Of a stretch of 64,000 bases of DNA, positions 1 to 9,948 are shown one piece after another (the first letter of the stretch is position 1; each line of letters starts with the position of its first letter). Where the stretch lies: contig NZ_JAGTWO010000002.1 in NCBI RefSeq assembly GCF_018842675.1, positions 186,001-250,000 on the forward strand. Direction: 5' to 3'. Below the pieces are notes generated by a model that was not told where the DNA came from, ran no database searches, and saw nothing but the letters and a program-made list of their open reading frames with translations. Both the position numbers and the translations under genes were made by a program. Source of the stretch: Candidatus Pantoea bituminis (lineage in GTDB: Bacteria; Pseudomonadota; Gammaproteobacteria; Enterobacterales; Enterobacteriaceae).

Positions 1-878
1 CGCAGATCTTCATCTGTCAGGTGTTGGGTGGAATTTGTTACCGCTTCAGCCATAGGACCAGAAGCTACCGCAACATGGTTACTGCCAAGCTTCAGGTAAT
101 CGATGATTTGATCCTGGCTCCAGCGGCCAATGCCTGTATACGTGTTAGGGGTGATGTCGGGAGCATGCCACTCGGCCAGGTTACTTCCTTGTAGATAGTC
201 GCTGGTATCACCACCAATGATATTTTTGGCTGTATGGCATGCAGCACAGTGCTCCAGACCTTCAACTAAATAGGCGCCTCGGTTCCAGATCTGGGACTTT
301 GCAGTATCAATTTGAAAACCCTGATTTTTGAAGAACAGCAGGTTCCACCCCATCATTGCCAGACGGATGTTATAAGGAAAACTGAGGTTAGTCTCTGGCA
401 CTTTATAATTCACTGGCTTGACCGACCGCATGTACATCCAGAGATCGTGCATATCTTTATCGCTGACTTTTACATACGCATTATATGGCATGGCTGGATA
501 GAGGTTTTCCCCTTCCTTACCTTTGCCATGACGAACGGCACGGTAGAAATCGCGTTCGGTCCACTTGCCAATGCCTGTCTCTGCATCAGGGGTGATGTTG
601 CTGGCATAGATACCGCCAAAGGGTGTACTGATTGAGTAACCACCGGAAAATGGCTGCTTGCTTTCGGGCGCGGTGTGGCAGGCGATACAATCTCCCGCAA
701 CAGCTACATAGCGACCACGCGCCACTGACTCGCCATCAGATGCGGATGGAGGCTGGCTGGTCAACACGTCAGTGCTGGCAACATTATCTGATGACGTATC
801 ACCATTTTCCCACAATAGAGCAGCAGCAACGGTGGCAGCTACAACAGCAAACCCAGCGACAATCGTTGTCTTTTTCAT
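1..878 (-). CDS. Gluconate 2-dehydrogenase-type cytochrome c subunit, operon 1 (partial)
   Basis: Membrane-anchored multi-heme cytochrome c subunit that would pass electrons from the FAD subunit encoded just upstream to ubiquinone on the periplasmic side. Translating the minus strand from the ATG at 878 gives an open frame to the window edge, so the 3' end is missing. An uncleaved-signal-like hydrophobic segment covers about residues 5-22. Heme-binding CxxCH motifs are visible as CIACH (C64, C67, H68) and CAACH further on; the family normally has three, the third lying outside the window. Only one base separates it from the stop of the GMC subunit gene, so it is the last gene of a small-subunit, FAD-subunit, cytochrome operon. 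The substrate could be gluconate or 2-ketogluconate; sequence alone does not decide. Confidence 0.9.
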   Translation of the reverse strand, partial: MKKTTIVAGFAVVAATVAAALLWENGDTSSDNVASTDVLTSQPPSASDGESVARGRYVAVAGDCIACHTAPESKQPFSGGYSISTPFGGIYASNITPDAETGIGKWTERDFYRAVRHGKGKEGENLYPAMPYNAYVKVSDKDMHDLWMYMRSVKPVNYKVPETNLSFPYNIRLAMMGWNLLFFKNQGFQIDTAKSQIWNRGAYLVEGLEHCAACHTAKNIIGGDTSDYLQGSNLAEWHAPDITPNTYTGIGRWSQDQIIDYLKLGSNHVAVASGPMAEAVTNSTQHLTDEDL

Positions 879-879
879 A

Positions 880-2650
880 TCACACCTTTACCAACGGGCC
901 GGGATTCTTCATGTACTGTTCGATAATGGCTTTCGCCGTCCACAGGCTCAGTGCGCCAATCGTGCCCGTCGGGTTATATCCGGCATTGTTTGGAAAAGAA
1001 GAGGCACCCAGAACAAACAGGTTGTGCATATCCCAGCTTTGCTGATAGCGGTTGAGTACGCTGGTTTCAGGATCAACGCCCATTACTGCACCGCCGATAG
1101 TGTGGTCACTTGCGAAGTTATACGGTGAGTAATGGCCTGACGCGGAATTGGTACCAATAACAATTTTTGCGCCCATCGCTTTACCAATTTCGACACTCTT
1201 CTCTTCGATAAACTTTGCGGAAAGACGATCATTATCGTTGTAGTCAAAAGTGACGCGCAGCAGCGGATTGCCGTTATCATCTTTGTATTCTGGGTCGAGA
1301 TCGAGGTAGTAATCCTCATGAGAGAAACTGGTGCCCTGTCCAAAGATGAACGTGCCATTCTGGAACGCGTGGGTATAAGCCTTTTTCCACTCTTTACCCC
1401 AACGCGGCGTACCCGGAGGAAGAACATCAGCATTGCCTATGGGCCTGGCACCACGTGCAACAACCAAAATGCCGGCACCACCAATGAAGTCCATCCCGGT
1501 GTGATCGAAATTATCGCCGTTCCAGTCATCAACTTGCTGTGAAAGTGCCCCAGCACCGATGTACTGATTTAAGTTTTCATCTTCGAAGAATAAGCTGGCA
1601 CCAGATACCGTCTGGAAGCTGTACGCTCGCCCTACTACACCCGTTTTGCTTACAGGGTCGTAAGGTTTACCAATTTTAGAAAGAAGCAACAGGCGGACGT
1701 TCTGCATCTGGAAGGCAGAAAGGATGACAATGTCAGCGGGTTGATCCCACTCTTTTTATTTTTATCAAGATAAGTCACGCCAGTAGCAGTCTTGCCGTCA
1801 GCAGATTTATTAACACGCACTACAGCGGAATCAGTCAGTACGGTGAAGTTTTCACGCTGCATTAAAGCCGGAATAACACAGGCATTAGGGCTGGATTTTG
1901 AGAAGTTACCGCAGCCATAGTAGAGGCAATAACCGCAATAGGTACAAGGTCCCATCCTGACACCCAATGGGTTCACATAAGCGCGTGAAGCCTGGCCTGC
2001 AGGAACCATAAAGGGATTCAGGCCCAGAGATTTTGACGCGTCACGAAAAATATCGGTTAAGCGCATGCCTTCAAGCGGCGGCAAAGGATATTCAGTGCTA
2101 CGGTTGCCCTCAAATGGGTTGCCGTCTGGAACAATTTCACCGTTGAGTTTTCCCGCTTTACCTGAAACGCCTGCGATACGTTCAAAGCGATCATAGAATG
2201 GTTCAAGCTCGTCATAGGTCACTCCCCAGTCCTGAAGAATGATGCCTTTAGCAATCTGCTTTTTACCGTAGCGCTTTACAGTTTGGCTGTAGGGCTCAAA
2301 GTCGAAAGGCGTAAAGCGCCATGCCATGCCCGCCCAGTGTGTTCCAGAACCGCCAACGTTATATCCCAGCTCATTCAGGTTCCAGTCACGGGAAGGCAGT
2401 GCGGTTTGCGTTGTGTTATTGCGAAACGTTGTGGTTTCAACTGCGGGTGGCAGTAGCATGCTGCGGCGGGTATCCCAGCGCAGTTCGTCAGTATCAATCG
2501 AAGGGGAAAATCAGTTGCGGTTTCAAACCATGGGCCGCGCTCAATAGCGACGACATTTAAACCAGCACGTGTTAACTCTTCGGCGATTAAAGAGCCACAC
2601 CATCCCAGGCCGACGATGGCAACGTCAGCTTTTGGTCGAATATTTTTCAT
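880..2650 (-). pseudogene. Gluconate 2-dehydrogenase-type FAD/GMC subunit, operon 1 (frameshifted as given)
   Basis: Catalytic flavoprotein (GMC oxidoreductase) of a periplasmic membrane-bound sugar-acid dehydrogenase. The N-terminal Rossmann motif GLGWCG follows MKNIRPKADVAIV, a cysteine cluster CTYCGYC with a further Cys lies mid-protein, and the C-terminal His/Asn region reads DMHNLFVLGASSFP. The gene is split into three overlapping frames. One base is missing in the G run at 2503-2506 (plus strand) and one in the T run at 1753-1757. Restoring both gives about 590 residues, the length of the intact-looking homologue at 31496-33263. It lies between the small-subunit gene and the cytochrome gene on the same strand. 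The frameshifts look like homopolymer errors rather than decay, because the codons on both sides stay fully conserved. Confidence 0.88.
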
Positions 2651-2688
2651 TTTAAAACTCGTACTTGCGCAACAATAGCGTCGGTGAA

Positions 2689-3408
2689 TTAAAGGGTGTT
2701 ATCAATCAGGCTGGTTGGGATGATTTTGAGCTTTTGCCCTTTCTTAGTGAGCAAGTCGCGGAAGTCATAACGCGCGCCAGGAAAACCAATCATTTTCCAG
2801 CTAGCCATATCTTTATTTCCGCCATAAATAGGATCGGACAGGAACCCTTCGCGGACGTTTTGAAGCAGTAATTCGAAAAATACCTTGGTCTCAACTTCCT
2901 CACCCAAATTGATATGATTCGTTTCCATTGCTGTTAAAACGTTGTCCTGTTGATCACCCGATAACTCAACAAAGGCTTTGCCGTATTGTTTTTGGGTAGC
3001 CTGATCCAATGCGGCAATGCCAAGTCGGTAGCGCTGAGCAGGCGTCAGCGCAGACTGCGGCCCCTGCTCTGGTGTGCCTTTTACAAATTTCCCTAGACGG
3101 TACACGGCTACGGCATTGCCATAATCGCCTGCAAGTTGTCGATCAATGAAGATCGCACAGCCCGCATCCTTACCACTGATACTCATTTCATCAGCAGGAA
3201 TAAAGCGCTCAGAAATAGCACCAACGGTTGCAAATTCATGGGGTGTTAAATATTGCAATCCTCCTTGTCTTGGAGGTGGAGGCGGGGTATTTACTTGACC
3301 TGGCTGCCAGGGCTGGCCGCCATTAATCACATCAGCTTTAGCAACTGTAGGTATAGAAGAGGCCACTCCCAGCGCCGTCATGGAAGTGAGAAATTCTCTG
3401 CGTTTCAT
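2689..3408 (-). CDS. Gluconate 2-dehydrogenase subunit 3 family (small subunit), operon 1
   Basis: Small subunit of the three-subunit dehydrogenase. In this family it carries the Tat signal and is thought to help export and fold the FAD subunit. The 239-residue product begins MKRREFLTSM, a twin-arginine signal, with a hydrophobic stretch and an Ala-rich cleavage region near residue 25. A proline run follows, then the conserved body; the C-terminal motif DPIYGGNKDMASWKMIGFPG is shared almost exactly with the second copy at 30749-31477. It is the first gene of the operon on the minus strand, 38 bases before the FAD subunit. A LacI-type regulator is transcribed divergently and may control it (inference). 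Confidence 0.92.
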   Translation of the reverse strand: MKRREFLTSMTALGVASSIPTVAKADVINGGQPWQPGQVNTPPPPPRQGGLQYLTPHEFATVGAISERFIPADEMSISGKDAGCAIFIDRQLAGDYGNAVAVYRLGKFVKGTPEQGPQSALTPAQRYRLGIAALDQATQKQYGKAFVELSGDQQDNVLTAMETNHINLGEEVETKVFFELLLQNVREGFLSDPIYGGNKDMASWKMIGFPGARYDFRDLLTKKGQKLKIIPTSLIDNTL

Positions 3409-3808
3409 ATTATCCCTGCTATTGAATTGGTCACATCAAAATGGACTAATTAAAAGAACAATCACAAATTGCCAAAATTGATTAGGGAACCGCTGAAAGC
3501 GGAACATTTCCATGAGGTATTTTTAATTCTAAACTTCCGACTTATATATTTTTATTGTTTACATTTTCGAAAGTTTTCTTAAAGAAAATTTAACAGCGGC
3601 GCAATGCTAAGGACTTCCCCTTAAGTTTCAAAGGAGTTTCTTGATGGTTTTCCATCATGAGTAATATATGAACGCTCTGAAAAAATACTCGGTGTCTTGG
3701 CGGCATCTATTCACTTATTTGAGTGTTTGTGCTTAGGATAATAATAAGCTTTGCTCTGTACATTTAAAAATCAATTCCTGATTCCTTTTGCACCGTTGTG
3801 GAGAAAAA
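3409..3808. other. Divergent intergenic region between dehydrogenase operon 1 and lacI-type regulator
   Basis: No gene is seen. This AT-rich 400-base spacer must hold the promoters of both divergent units. Two short inverted repeats stand out: TTTTCTT/AAGAAAA around 3574-3588 and TGATGG-TTTT-CCATCA at 3642-3657. Either could be the operator of the neighbouring LacI-family regulator, but there is no direct evidence for that. Confidence 0.45.
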
Positions 3809-4828
3809 ATGAAAAAAGTGACCCTGGAAATGCTGGCTGAAAAAGCGGGTGTTGGAATCGCCACGGTTGACAGGGTGTTAAATGAGCGCGGCGGAGTAAA
3901 ACCTGAAACTGTTCGTAAAGTGTTAATAGCGGCTCGTGCTGCCGGCCTTCAGCGCTTATTGCCTGAAGAAAACAGTCATCCCTGGCAAATTGAAGTGTTT
4001 TTGAGCAGCCTTGAATCCTTTTTCTTTCGCCAGTTAGCAAAAGAATTTGCTTTGGTCGCGAATAACCTTGGCTATCGTAAAATAACACTTCATCGTACCC
4101 TAGTCCCAGAATCTGAGCCCGATAAGCTTGCCAAAAAAATCAAACAAAGCAGTAACATCCGTGATGGAATAATCGTTTTTGGACATAACTACCCGATAAT
4201 TTACGAAGCGCTCACATACTGCATGGAAAAAGGTGTGCCTGTGATCACACTCGCGACCGATCTACCCAATGCCAACAGGCTTTGCCATGTAGGCATCAAT
4301 CAATACCAGGCCGGTCGAACTGCGGGATTATTGATGAGTAAGAGCCGCACCACGCCAGGTACCATAATCATGGTCAGCGGGCGTGTTGATTTTCATGCAC
4401 ATATTCAGCGTGTTGCAGGCTTTCGAGATATGATTGAACAACGCGCTCCACATCTGGTACTTCATGAGGTGCTTGCTGGTCAGGATGAGCCTGACAAAAT
4501 TCGATCACTTTTAAATACGGTTTTGAAACGGAACGACAATATTATTGGCTTATATAATACTGGTACAGGAAATAGTGATATAAGCAAAATACTACGCCAT
4601 TATCACTTAGATAAATCATGCCTTTATATTACCCATGAACTTTCATCAGTAACGCGTCAATTATTAGAAAGTGATCAACTTGACTATACGCTTGATCAAA
4701 ATGCTCATCATCATGCTACCTCAGCCATACATATTATGCTCAGGCATCTTGAACAAGGATATAAACCTGATACCTATTCAGATGGCAATGTTGATTTGAG
4801 GATTGTTACGAGTGAAAACATGTCCTGA
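3809..4828 (+). CDS. LacI-family transcriptional regulator
   Basis: DNA-binding sugar-responsive regulator of 339 residues. The N-terminal helix-turn-helix reads VTLEMLAEKAGVGIATVDRV, followed by the hinge region and a periplasmic-binding-like effector domain (motifs IIVFGHNYP, GIIVF, QVYQAGRTAG-like NQYQAGRTAG). The ATG at 3809 is preferred over an upstream TTG at 3788 because GGAG lies 6 bases before it and the helix-turn-helix starts at once. The gene is divergent from dehydrogenase operon 1, so it probably senses a sugar or sugar acid and controls that operon and itself. The effector is not recognisable from sequence. Confidence 0.88.
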   Translation: MKKVTLEMLAEKAGVGIATVDRVLNERGGVKPETVRKVLIAARAAGLQRLLPEENSHPWQIEVFLSSLESFFFRQLAKEFALVANNLGYRKITLHRTLVPESEPDKLAKKIKQSSNIRDGIIVFGHNYPIIYEALTYCMEKGVPVITLATDLPNANRLCHVGINQYQAGRTAGLLMSKSRTTPGTIIMVSGRVDFHAHIQRVAGFRDMIEQRAPHLVLHEVLAGQDEPDKIRSLLNTVLKRNDNIIGLYNTGTGNSDISKILRHYHLDKSCLYITHELSSVTRQLLESDQLDYTLDQNAHHHATSAIHIMLRHLEQGYKPDTYSDGNVDLRIVTSENMS

Positions 4829-4954
4829 TACCGTTTCTTGGTAAAGCCGTGTTAATTCTATGAACGCCAATGAGTCAATCTCATATCCAATATGCGTTGA
4901 TAAAGTTTGCCTTTATTGGCTTTCAACTAACATAAATACGATGCCGTCAGGTTC

Positions 4955-4993
4955 AATTTCCTTTGAAATTTCCTGGGAATTTCAGACTGAAAT
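4955..4993. promoter_or_regulatory. Candidate parS partition site downstream of parB
   Basis: Two inverted repeats sit 160 bases beyond the parB stop: AATTTC-CTTT-GAAATT at 4955-4970 and a perfect 15-base palindrome ATTTCAG-A-CTGAAAT at 4979-4993. The second resembles the ATTTCAnnnTGAAAT core of P1-type parS, which also lies directly downstream of parB. Assignment is by motif and position only. The rest of 4829-5155 shows no gene. Confidence 0.5.
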
Positions 4994-5155
4994 ATTATAA
5001 ATTTAACAATAAAAAACATATAGTTAGGTTAAAAAATCATTGGGAAATGTTTTCACTGGATATGACTTTGCTACACGGCATAGAAAAAGGACCACTTCAT
5101 CTGCAAGCGCAGCTTTGTGGCCCATCGTGTATGAGATTCAAAAGGTTAAAAGCTT

Positions 5156-6136
5156 TTATTTCTCCTGTGACTGCATTTTCTCAATCACTTTTTTAACAGC
5201 CACATCAAGCTCAGCCTGAAAAGCAGCCGGTAAGCGTGAGAATTCGTAGGTGACTAATCGCTTTTCAGCATCAACTTTCTTACGGGCAAATTGCTTTTTA
5301 TCAGCAAATTCTCCCATCTTCTCAGAGACAATCTTTTTATCTACTTTCGAGGCTTTCCTGCCAGCACTTGCCGCACGAAAATAACCGATAATTTTGGTTT
5401 TATTTGTTGGATCGTCGAAATCGAGTGCAATCCCGTTTTCAATTCGGTTGCGTACGCTGTCAACCAACTCCCCTATTTCAATATTTTGAACGTTAGCTTT
5501 GTCTGCGATATCGAGTAATGCCTGATAATCGGTAATGGAAAGCTCACTCACTGAGGGAAACACGGCGATCATTTCATCAGGCACCGCTGCGGCCTGAAAT
5601 GCGCGGGTTATTTTTGCAGCGGAAAGTCCTTCGGCTTTGGCAATATCCGACTGATTCATACCTTCCGGATACATCAGTTGAAGGCGCTTTCCCAGTTCTC
5701 GCAGCGTATGTTCTTTAGCTGTCTGGATATCTTTCGCTAACTGGCGCGCATCGGCTAAATCAAGATCATCTTTGGTTACCAGCACTTCAAAAGGAGTACC
5801 ATTATAGAGACACGCTGCGCGGCGGCGGGAACCGTCCAGTACCTCAATACGACCATCAATCTCCCGGCCAATTGCAGGAAAAAACTGTTGCAGCTTAATG
5901 GTACGGGCAATATCACTAACGGATTCAGGCGTAACTAACGACTGGTCCCGACCGTTAACCGAGGCATCTACATAGGTCTGGGCTTCAATATCATCATGCA
6001 AGATTTTTGTGAGAACGAAGCGTGCTTCGGCACCTGATTTCAGTACAAATATCCGGGCGCCTTCCGTCTCACTCAGCATTTTCGAGAAATTTGAATTGCC
6101 CAGCGTACGGCCCATCTTTTTCATTACTTTTGTCAT
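5156..6136 (-). CDS. parB: ParB plasmid partition protein
   Basis: Centromere-binding CTPase of the plasmid partition system, 326 residues, about the size of P1 ParB (333). Visible parts are the N-terminal ParB/Srx-like domain with the arginine motif LDGSRRRAACLY near residue 105, a central helix-turn-helix MNQSDIAKAEGLSAAKITRA near 155-175, and a lysine-rich C-terminal dimerisation region. Its ATG overlaps the parA stop codon by four bases, so the two genes are translationally coupled. The likely binding site is the palindrome pair 160 bases downstream. Confidence 0.93.
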   Translation of the reverse strand: MTKVMKKMGRTLGNSNFSKMLSETEGARIFVLKSGAEARFVLTKILHDDIEAQTYVDASVNGRDQSLVTPESVSDIARTIKLQQFFPAIGREIDGRIEVLDGSRRRAACLYNGTPFEVLVTKDDLDLADARQLAKDIQTAKEHTLRELGKRLQLMYPEGMNQSDIAKAEGLSAAKITRAFQAAAVPDEMIAVFPSVSELSITDYQALLDIADKANVQNIEIGELVDSVRNRIENGIALDFDDPTNKTKIIGYFRAASAGRKASKVDKKIVSEKMGEFADKKQFARKKVDAEKRLVTYEFSRLPAAFQAELDVAVKKVIEKMQSQEK

Positions 6137-7340
6137 TTGATACCTCTTACGAACTCAATTCTCTTGAACACCGCTTGTGTAAACCGTTCAGCTTCACGTT
6201 TTGCATTTTTCAGTGCCTCCGCGCTCCCTGGGTAGGATTGCGGATCGGCGCTGACGATGGTGTCAAAAGTCTCTCCACAGCGCTCAAAGCCGTCTAAGCG
6301 GGGTAGTGTGGCGTCCAGAATATAAGAAGTGAAAACATCCCGAGCCAGGCCATGCGTCATTTCATGGTCGCGCTTGGAGGTCATCTTCGACATAAAGCCG
6401 ATGTTGCCCTTAATCCGCGGATTAATGCCCTCCTCTTCCAGCTGCTCAAGCATCTCTGGCAAGCGAGTAAGATATTTAAGAGTGGAGTGGAAATCGACCT
6501 GAGCTGGTGGCGTCGGCGTTAAAAGCAGATCGCTGGCGGCAATGGCATTAAGCATAAAGGCGTCGAGATGCGGTCCGGTATCGATAAAGATAAAATCATA
6601 ATCTTTACCGACCCGATCAATGATATTACGCCGCAGAACCTCTGAGGGCAGCACGCCTGGTAGATGCTCATGAACAAGGTCGTTCCATTGGCTGGCCACA
6701 AATCCATCATCAATGGAGGCGGGAATGATATCGACACCCGGAATGATAGTCGGCTGGATAATATCTTTATGAAGTTGTTCAGCATCCAGGTCATTAAGCA
6801 TGGCCTGCGCTGCGGTCTCCATGATTGAACCGATGCTGTTGGTATGATTCAAAAACATCGTGCTGGATGCCTGTGGATCCAGGTCAATCACAAGGTTACG
6901 TAGGTCATACTGTAACAAATCTGGATGAACGCGAAGCCCGTGGGCAAGGGTTACCGTACTCACGGTTTTCGATACCCCGCCTTTCAGGTTAACCACGAAA
7001 ATCACAAACGGGCCTTCCCCTTCATGCAGGTCACGATATTTCGGCACCTTACGATGCGCATAAATATCGACCACATCCTGAACGGTCAGCGCGTAATGCT
7101 TGGCATTGCCCGCATCCTTTTTCCGAACAAATGCCCCTTCGCTTCCATCTCTTCAATCGCCTGCTCAACGGCTCGACGACTGAGCTTAGGCATATTTGCA
7201 ACAGAGTTACGGGTGAAAGTCTGATAGTACCGATCAAGGCCAAATTCCTGGCGTTTATCGATAATGTCGTCGCTCATGCTGCGCAGCATGGCATTTGCCC
7301 TGCGAGCCGTCTCGTCTACGCCACCGTAATTGCTTTTCAT
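6133..7340 (-). pseudogene. parA: ParA plasmid partition ATPase (frameshifted as given)
   Basis: Deviant-Walker ATPase that moves plasmid copies apart and represses the par operon. The reconstructed protein has about 402 residues, like P1 ParA (398). An N-terminal winged-helix domain (RNSVANMPKLSRRAVEQAIEE) binds the operator; the ATPase domain has NLKGGVSKTVS as the Walker A box and DYDFIFIDTGP as Walker B. The frame breaks in a T run at 7118-7122 (plus strand): GKRMRAMPS should read GKKDAGNAKHYALTVQDVV. One restored base joins the two halves. Since a working partition system would be expected on this replicon, a sequencing error is the likeliest cause. Confidence 0.9.
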
Positions 7341-7504
7341 CCCGCTACTCCATTGGCAAATTTTCCGTCAGTGTACACACAGTATTGTTATGTGCAATAA
7401 ATTTCGATATTCAGGGAAAATTTGTACATAGCAATAAGTTTTGTCACCGTCAGCTTAGGGTTTAGCCTGGCTTATCACCTGTACCGGGCTCCTAAGATTG
7501 ATCT

Positions 7505-7560
7505 TTGTTGAGTTGCTGAGTTGCTGAGTTGCTGAGTTGCTGAGTTGCTGAGTTGCTGAG
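7505..7560. repeat. Tandem 8-bp repeats upstream of parA
   Basis: Six perfect head-to-tail copies of TTGCTGAG (7513-7560) follow one copy with a single mismatch (7505-7512). They lie 165 bases before the parA start, between the par operon and the iterons. Such tandem repeats could bind ParA, ParB or Rep protein, or be a slippage-prone microsatellite; no function is shown by the sequence itself. Confidence 0.85.
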
Positions 7561-7588
7561 TAAGCATGGTCACGGAAAAGCGTTAAAG

Positions 7589-8654
7589 GTTATCGGTCAT
7601 ATGCTAAAGGTTCAGGCTAAGTATCTCTTTTTTACCGTGGTCGTCTGTTCTTGATTAGATTTTAATGCCTCAATGATGTGTTCCTGTTGAATATTTTTTA
7701 GATAAATCATTAGCTTAATATTATTTTTATAAAAATCATTTGGTCTACTCCCTGGTAAGTAAGTTTTGCGTAATGCATAGGTTTCCATTCGTATGCTCCG
7801 CTCAGGCTGGAAAAGCGCAGAGCGCCAACCCTCTAACTTCTGATGCCAACAACGAACCTTGACGAATGGCCTAAACGTTATCAGTCGTATGCTAATTACT
7901 GTGTAATAGCCCCTGCTCTACCAAGGAAAGACACTGCTTAGGTAAGAAACTCTCTGGTCATAGTCTGCTGCTGTAACAAAGGACTCGAAATATGCTTATC
8001 TCCCGCAAAAAAGTTTCCAGTCGTATGCAGAAGTTATCACTTGTATGCTGAGAAGGCTTTAATGAAGGGTGTTAGTAGGGTGGATTACCCTTAAAAAGGG
8101 TATCAGGGAAAGTTATCGGTAATATGCTGGTAGTTATCGGTCGCATGCAGAAAGTTATCGGTCGTATGCATATTCCTGTTATTCAGGCGGGGCTATGAAG
8201 TATCTGACTGGCGAGGATTGAGAGAAAGTTATCAGTCGTATGCGCGAGGGTTATCAGCCATATGCAATTTCAAAAACATATTGCTAAGCGCTTAGCCACA
8301 GCGCTTTGGTCATCTTTTTACACAAAATTTAAACTATAATTCTTTAAATTCAAAAACTTAAATTGTTTTTTATATGAGATAAAATTGTAATTAGCAACGT
8401 TTTCATGTTGTCTTAGGTATGACTGAATTCGCAAAGGTTTCCCGTCGTATGCTCTAACATAAGAGCTTACGTTAAAGGTTATCGGTCGTATGCGGGCGTC
8501 TGTTTAAAAAAGGGACCAGGAACGAGCCGAAAGTCAGCTAAGCACTCATGAGAAATAAAATTTTGCTGATGAGCTTATTCATAATTATTTGAATAAGCTC
8601 ATTATTTTGGAAATGTTGGCAGTCGTATGCTAACGCTGGTTACTGGTCATTTGC
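7589..8654. repeat. Iteron cluster downstream of repA (14 copies)
   Basis: Fourteen direct copies of a 16-base iteron with consensus GTTATCGGTCGTATGC start at 7589, 7781, 7877, 8013, 8033, 8112, 8133, 8154, 8228, 8250, 8437, 8478, 8615 and 8639. The trio at 8112-8169 is spaced exactly 21 bases apart, two helical turns. The last copy overlaps the repA stop. By analogy with RepFIB and P1 incA these would titrate RepA and control copy number and incompatibility. No protein-coding gene is seen in 7341-8646. Confidence 0.93.
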
Positions 8655-9666
8655 TATCGAGGGTGATCAGGATTTTTGCAATCTCTTCCTCTGTAAAACC
8701 TGAATCCTTGAGCTTACTGATTTTAGATATCATTGCCTCATCAAGAATTTGAGGTTCAGCAGCATAGGTATCATTCATTTTTAAGGCTTTATCAGGTACT
8801 AAGCTCGGATTTCTCTTTGTGATATTGAAATATACCGATCTCCCGCGCTTAAACTCGCTGTACTCCAGATAATTGATTTCCTTTAGTTCAGCCAGGGCTT
8901 TACGCACAATATGATTTTGATAAGCAATGCGCGATTTCAGGCGTAATCTTTCCCGAAGGCGTTTCATTGAAACCGGAGCCGGATTTTTCGGTAGGCTCTC
9001 AATGAACGTGTAAAGCGCCTGGGCAGATTCTTTACGGGGAAGGTGGTCAATTGCCTTGAGACGCAGATAAACCTTATAGTCCATCTGATAGAGATCAGTA
9101 AGACGAGGATCGCCTTCTATCTCGACTTCATTTTTTGTCAGGCTGTAATGCGCGCTGTTTACAAGACCTGTTGTAAGAGAACCGGTCTCATTACGAAACT
9201 GTATCGTTACGCCACGTAAACGCATAAGGGATTCATCTATACGCTTCTTCATGTCTTTGTTAGAGCGCTTCGAATCGAACCCGCAGTTCTGTAGAAACTT
9301 TGTGAATGGCAGTTTCAGCTTACCTGCGAAACTGCCATTATCGTAGATGGAACGTATGATCCCTAACCACACCCGAAAGTCAGTGGCCATATCAAGCCGT
9401 TCGGAACGAATAGAGATATCCTTGTAGCCTTCCCGCTTAACCACTTCCAGATGGTAAAGATCCTCAAATGCATCCACGGTCGATTTAACCGTACTCACTG
9501 AGGATTTAGATTTTGCATGATCGGTATTGGGAACAAAAAGCCCAAGGCGCATTAAGGCGACCGGCTGAACCGTTGCGTTAGCCGTAGGATTGAGGTGGAC
9601 AAGTTCACCCGTCTTTTTATTCACTTCATCAGTCATGCTATCTAAGTCATTGACTTTTTTGGTCAT
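8647..9666 (-). CDS. repA: RepA replication initiator, RepFIB/P1 type (Rep_3 superfamily)
   Basis: Plasmid replication initiator that binds iterons and recruits the host replisome. The 339-residue product carries two winged-helix domains typical of Rep_3 initiators; recognisable stretches include DFRVWLGIIRSIYDNG, LPFTKFLQNCGF and SAQALYTFIESLPKNPAPVS. The ATG at 9666 is chosen over an upstream TTG at 9672 because GGAAG lies a few bases before it. Iterons flank the gene on both sides, as in RepFIB. This type of replicon is typical of large plasmids of Pantoea and other Enterobacterales (family knowledge; the exact incompatibility group needs a database comparison). Confidence 0.93.
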   Translation of the reverse strand: MTKKVNDLDSMTDEVNKKTGELVHLNPTANATVQPVALMRLGLFVPNTDHAKSKSSVSTVKSTVDAFEDLYHLEVVKREGYKDISIRSERLDMATDFRVWLGIIRSIYDNGSFAGKLKLPFTKFLQNCGFDSKRSNKDMKKRIDESLMRLRGVTIQFRNETGSLTTGLVNSAHYSLTKNEVEIEGDPRLTDLYQMDYKVYLRLKAIDHLPRKESAQALYTFIESLPKNPAPVSMKRLRERLRLKSRIAYQNHIVRKALAELKEINYLEYSEFKRGRSVYFNITKRNPSLVPDKALKMNDTYAAEPQILDEAMISKISKLKDSGFTEEEIAKILITLDSK

Positions 9667-9679
9667 AAACAACTTCCGT

Positions 9680-9948
9680 TTATCAACAGGTGAATTCTAC
9701 GCTGCATACGACGGATAACCTTATCAGCATACCAGTGGAAATCAAAGAGCATATAACCGATAACCTAAAGCATACGAACAGTAACCAAATGCATACGACT
9801 GATAATTTTTTGCATATGACGGATAACCTCAATTGCCATCTAAGCCAGACATAGCAAGGGCTGCAGAGGTGCGGGGATCGTTTAGGCTTTTTTGGATCGA
9901 TATTAGATCGTATTAAGATCGTATTACTGGATCTATTCTGTTGATAAC
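9680..9948. other. repA ori: Plasmid replication origin: phased iterons, GATC cluster and DnaA-box-like sites
   Basis: Six iterons in the opposite orientation (GCATACGACGGATAAC type) begin at 9704, 9727, 9749, 9770, 9791 and 9812, spaced 21-23 bases, so they lie on one face of the helix. Beyond them five GATC sites occur in 58 bases (9876, 9895, 9906, 9917, 9930), as in the melting region of P1 oriR. TTATCAACA, one mismatch from the DnaA box, occurs at 9680-9688 and, inverted, at 9940-9948. Together these mark the likely origin just upstream of repA. Confidence 0.85.

Noticed and set aside
7505..8654. Possible CRISPR array
   Set aside because: The 8-base repeats have no spacers, and the 16-base units are irregularly spaced and diverged. 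No cas gene is near. Iterons fit better.
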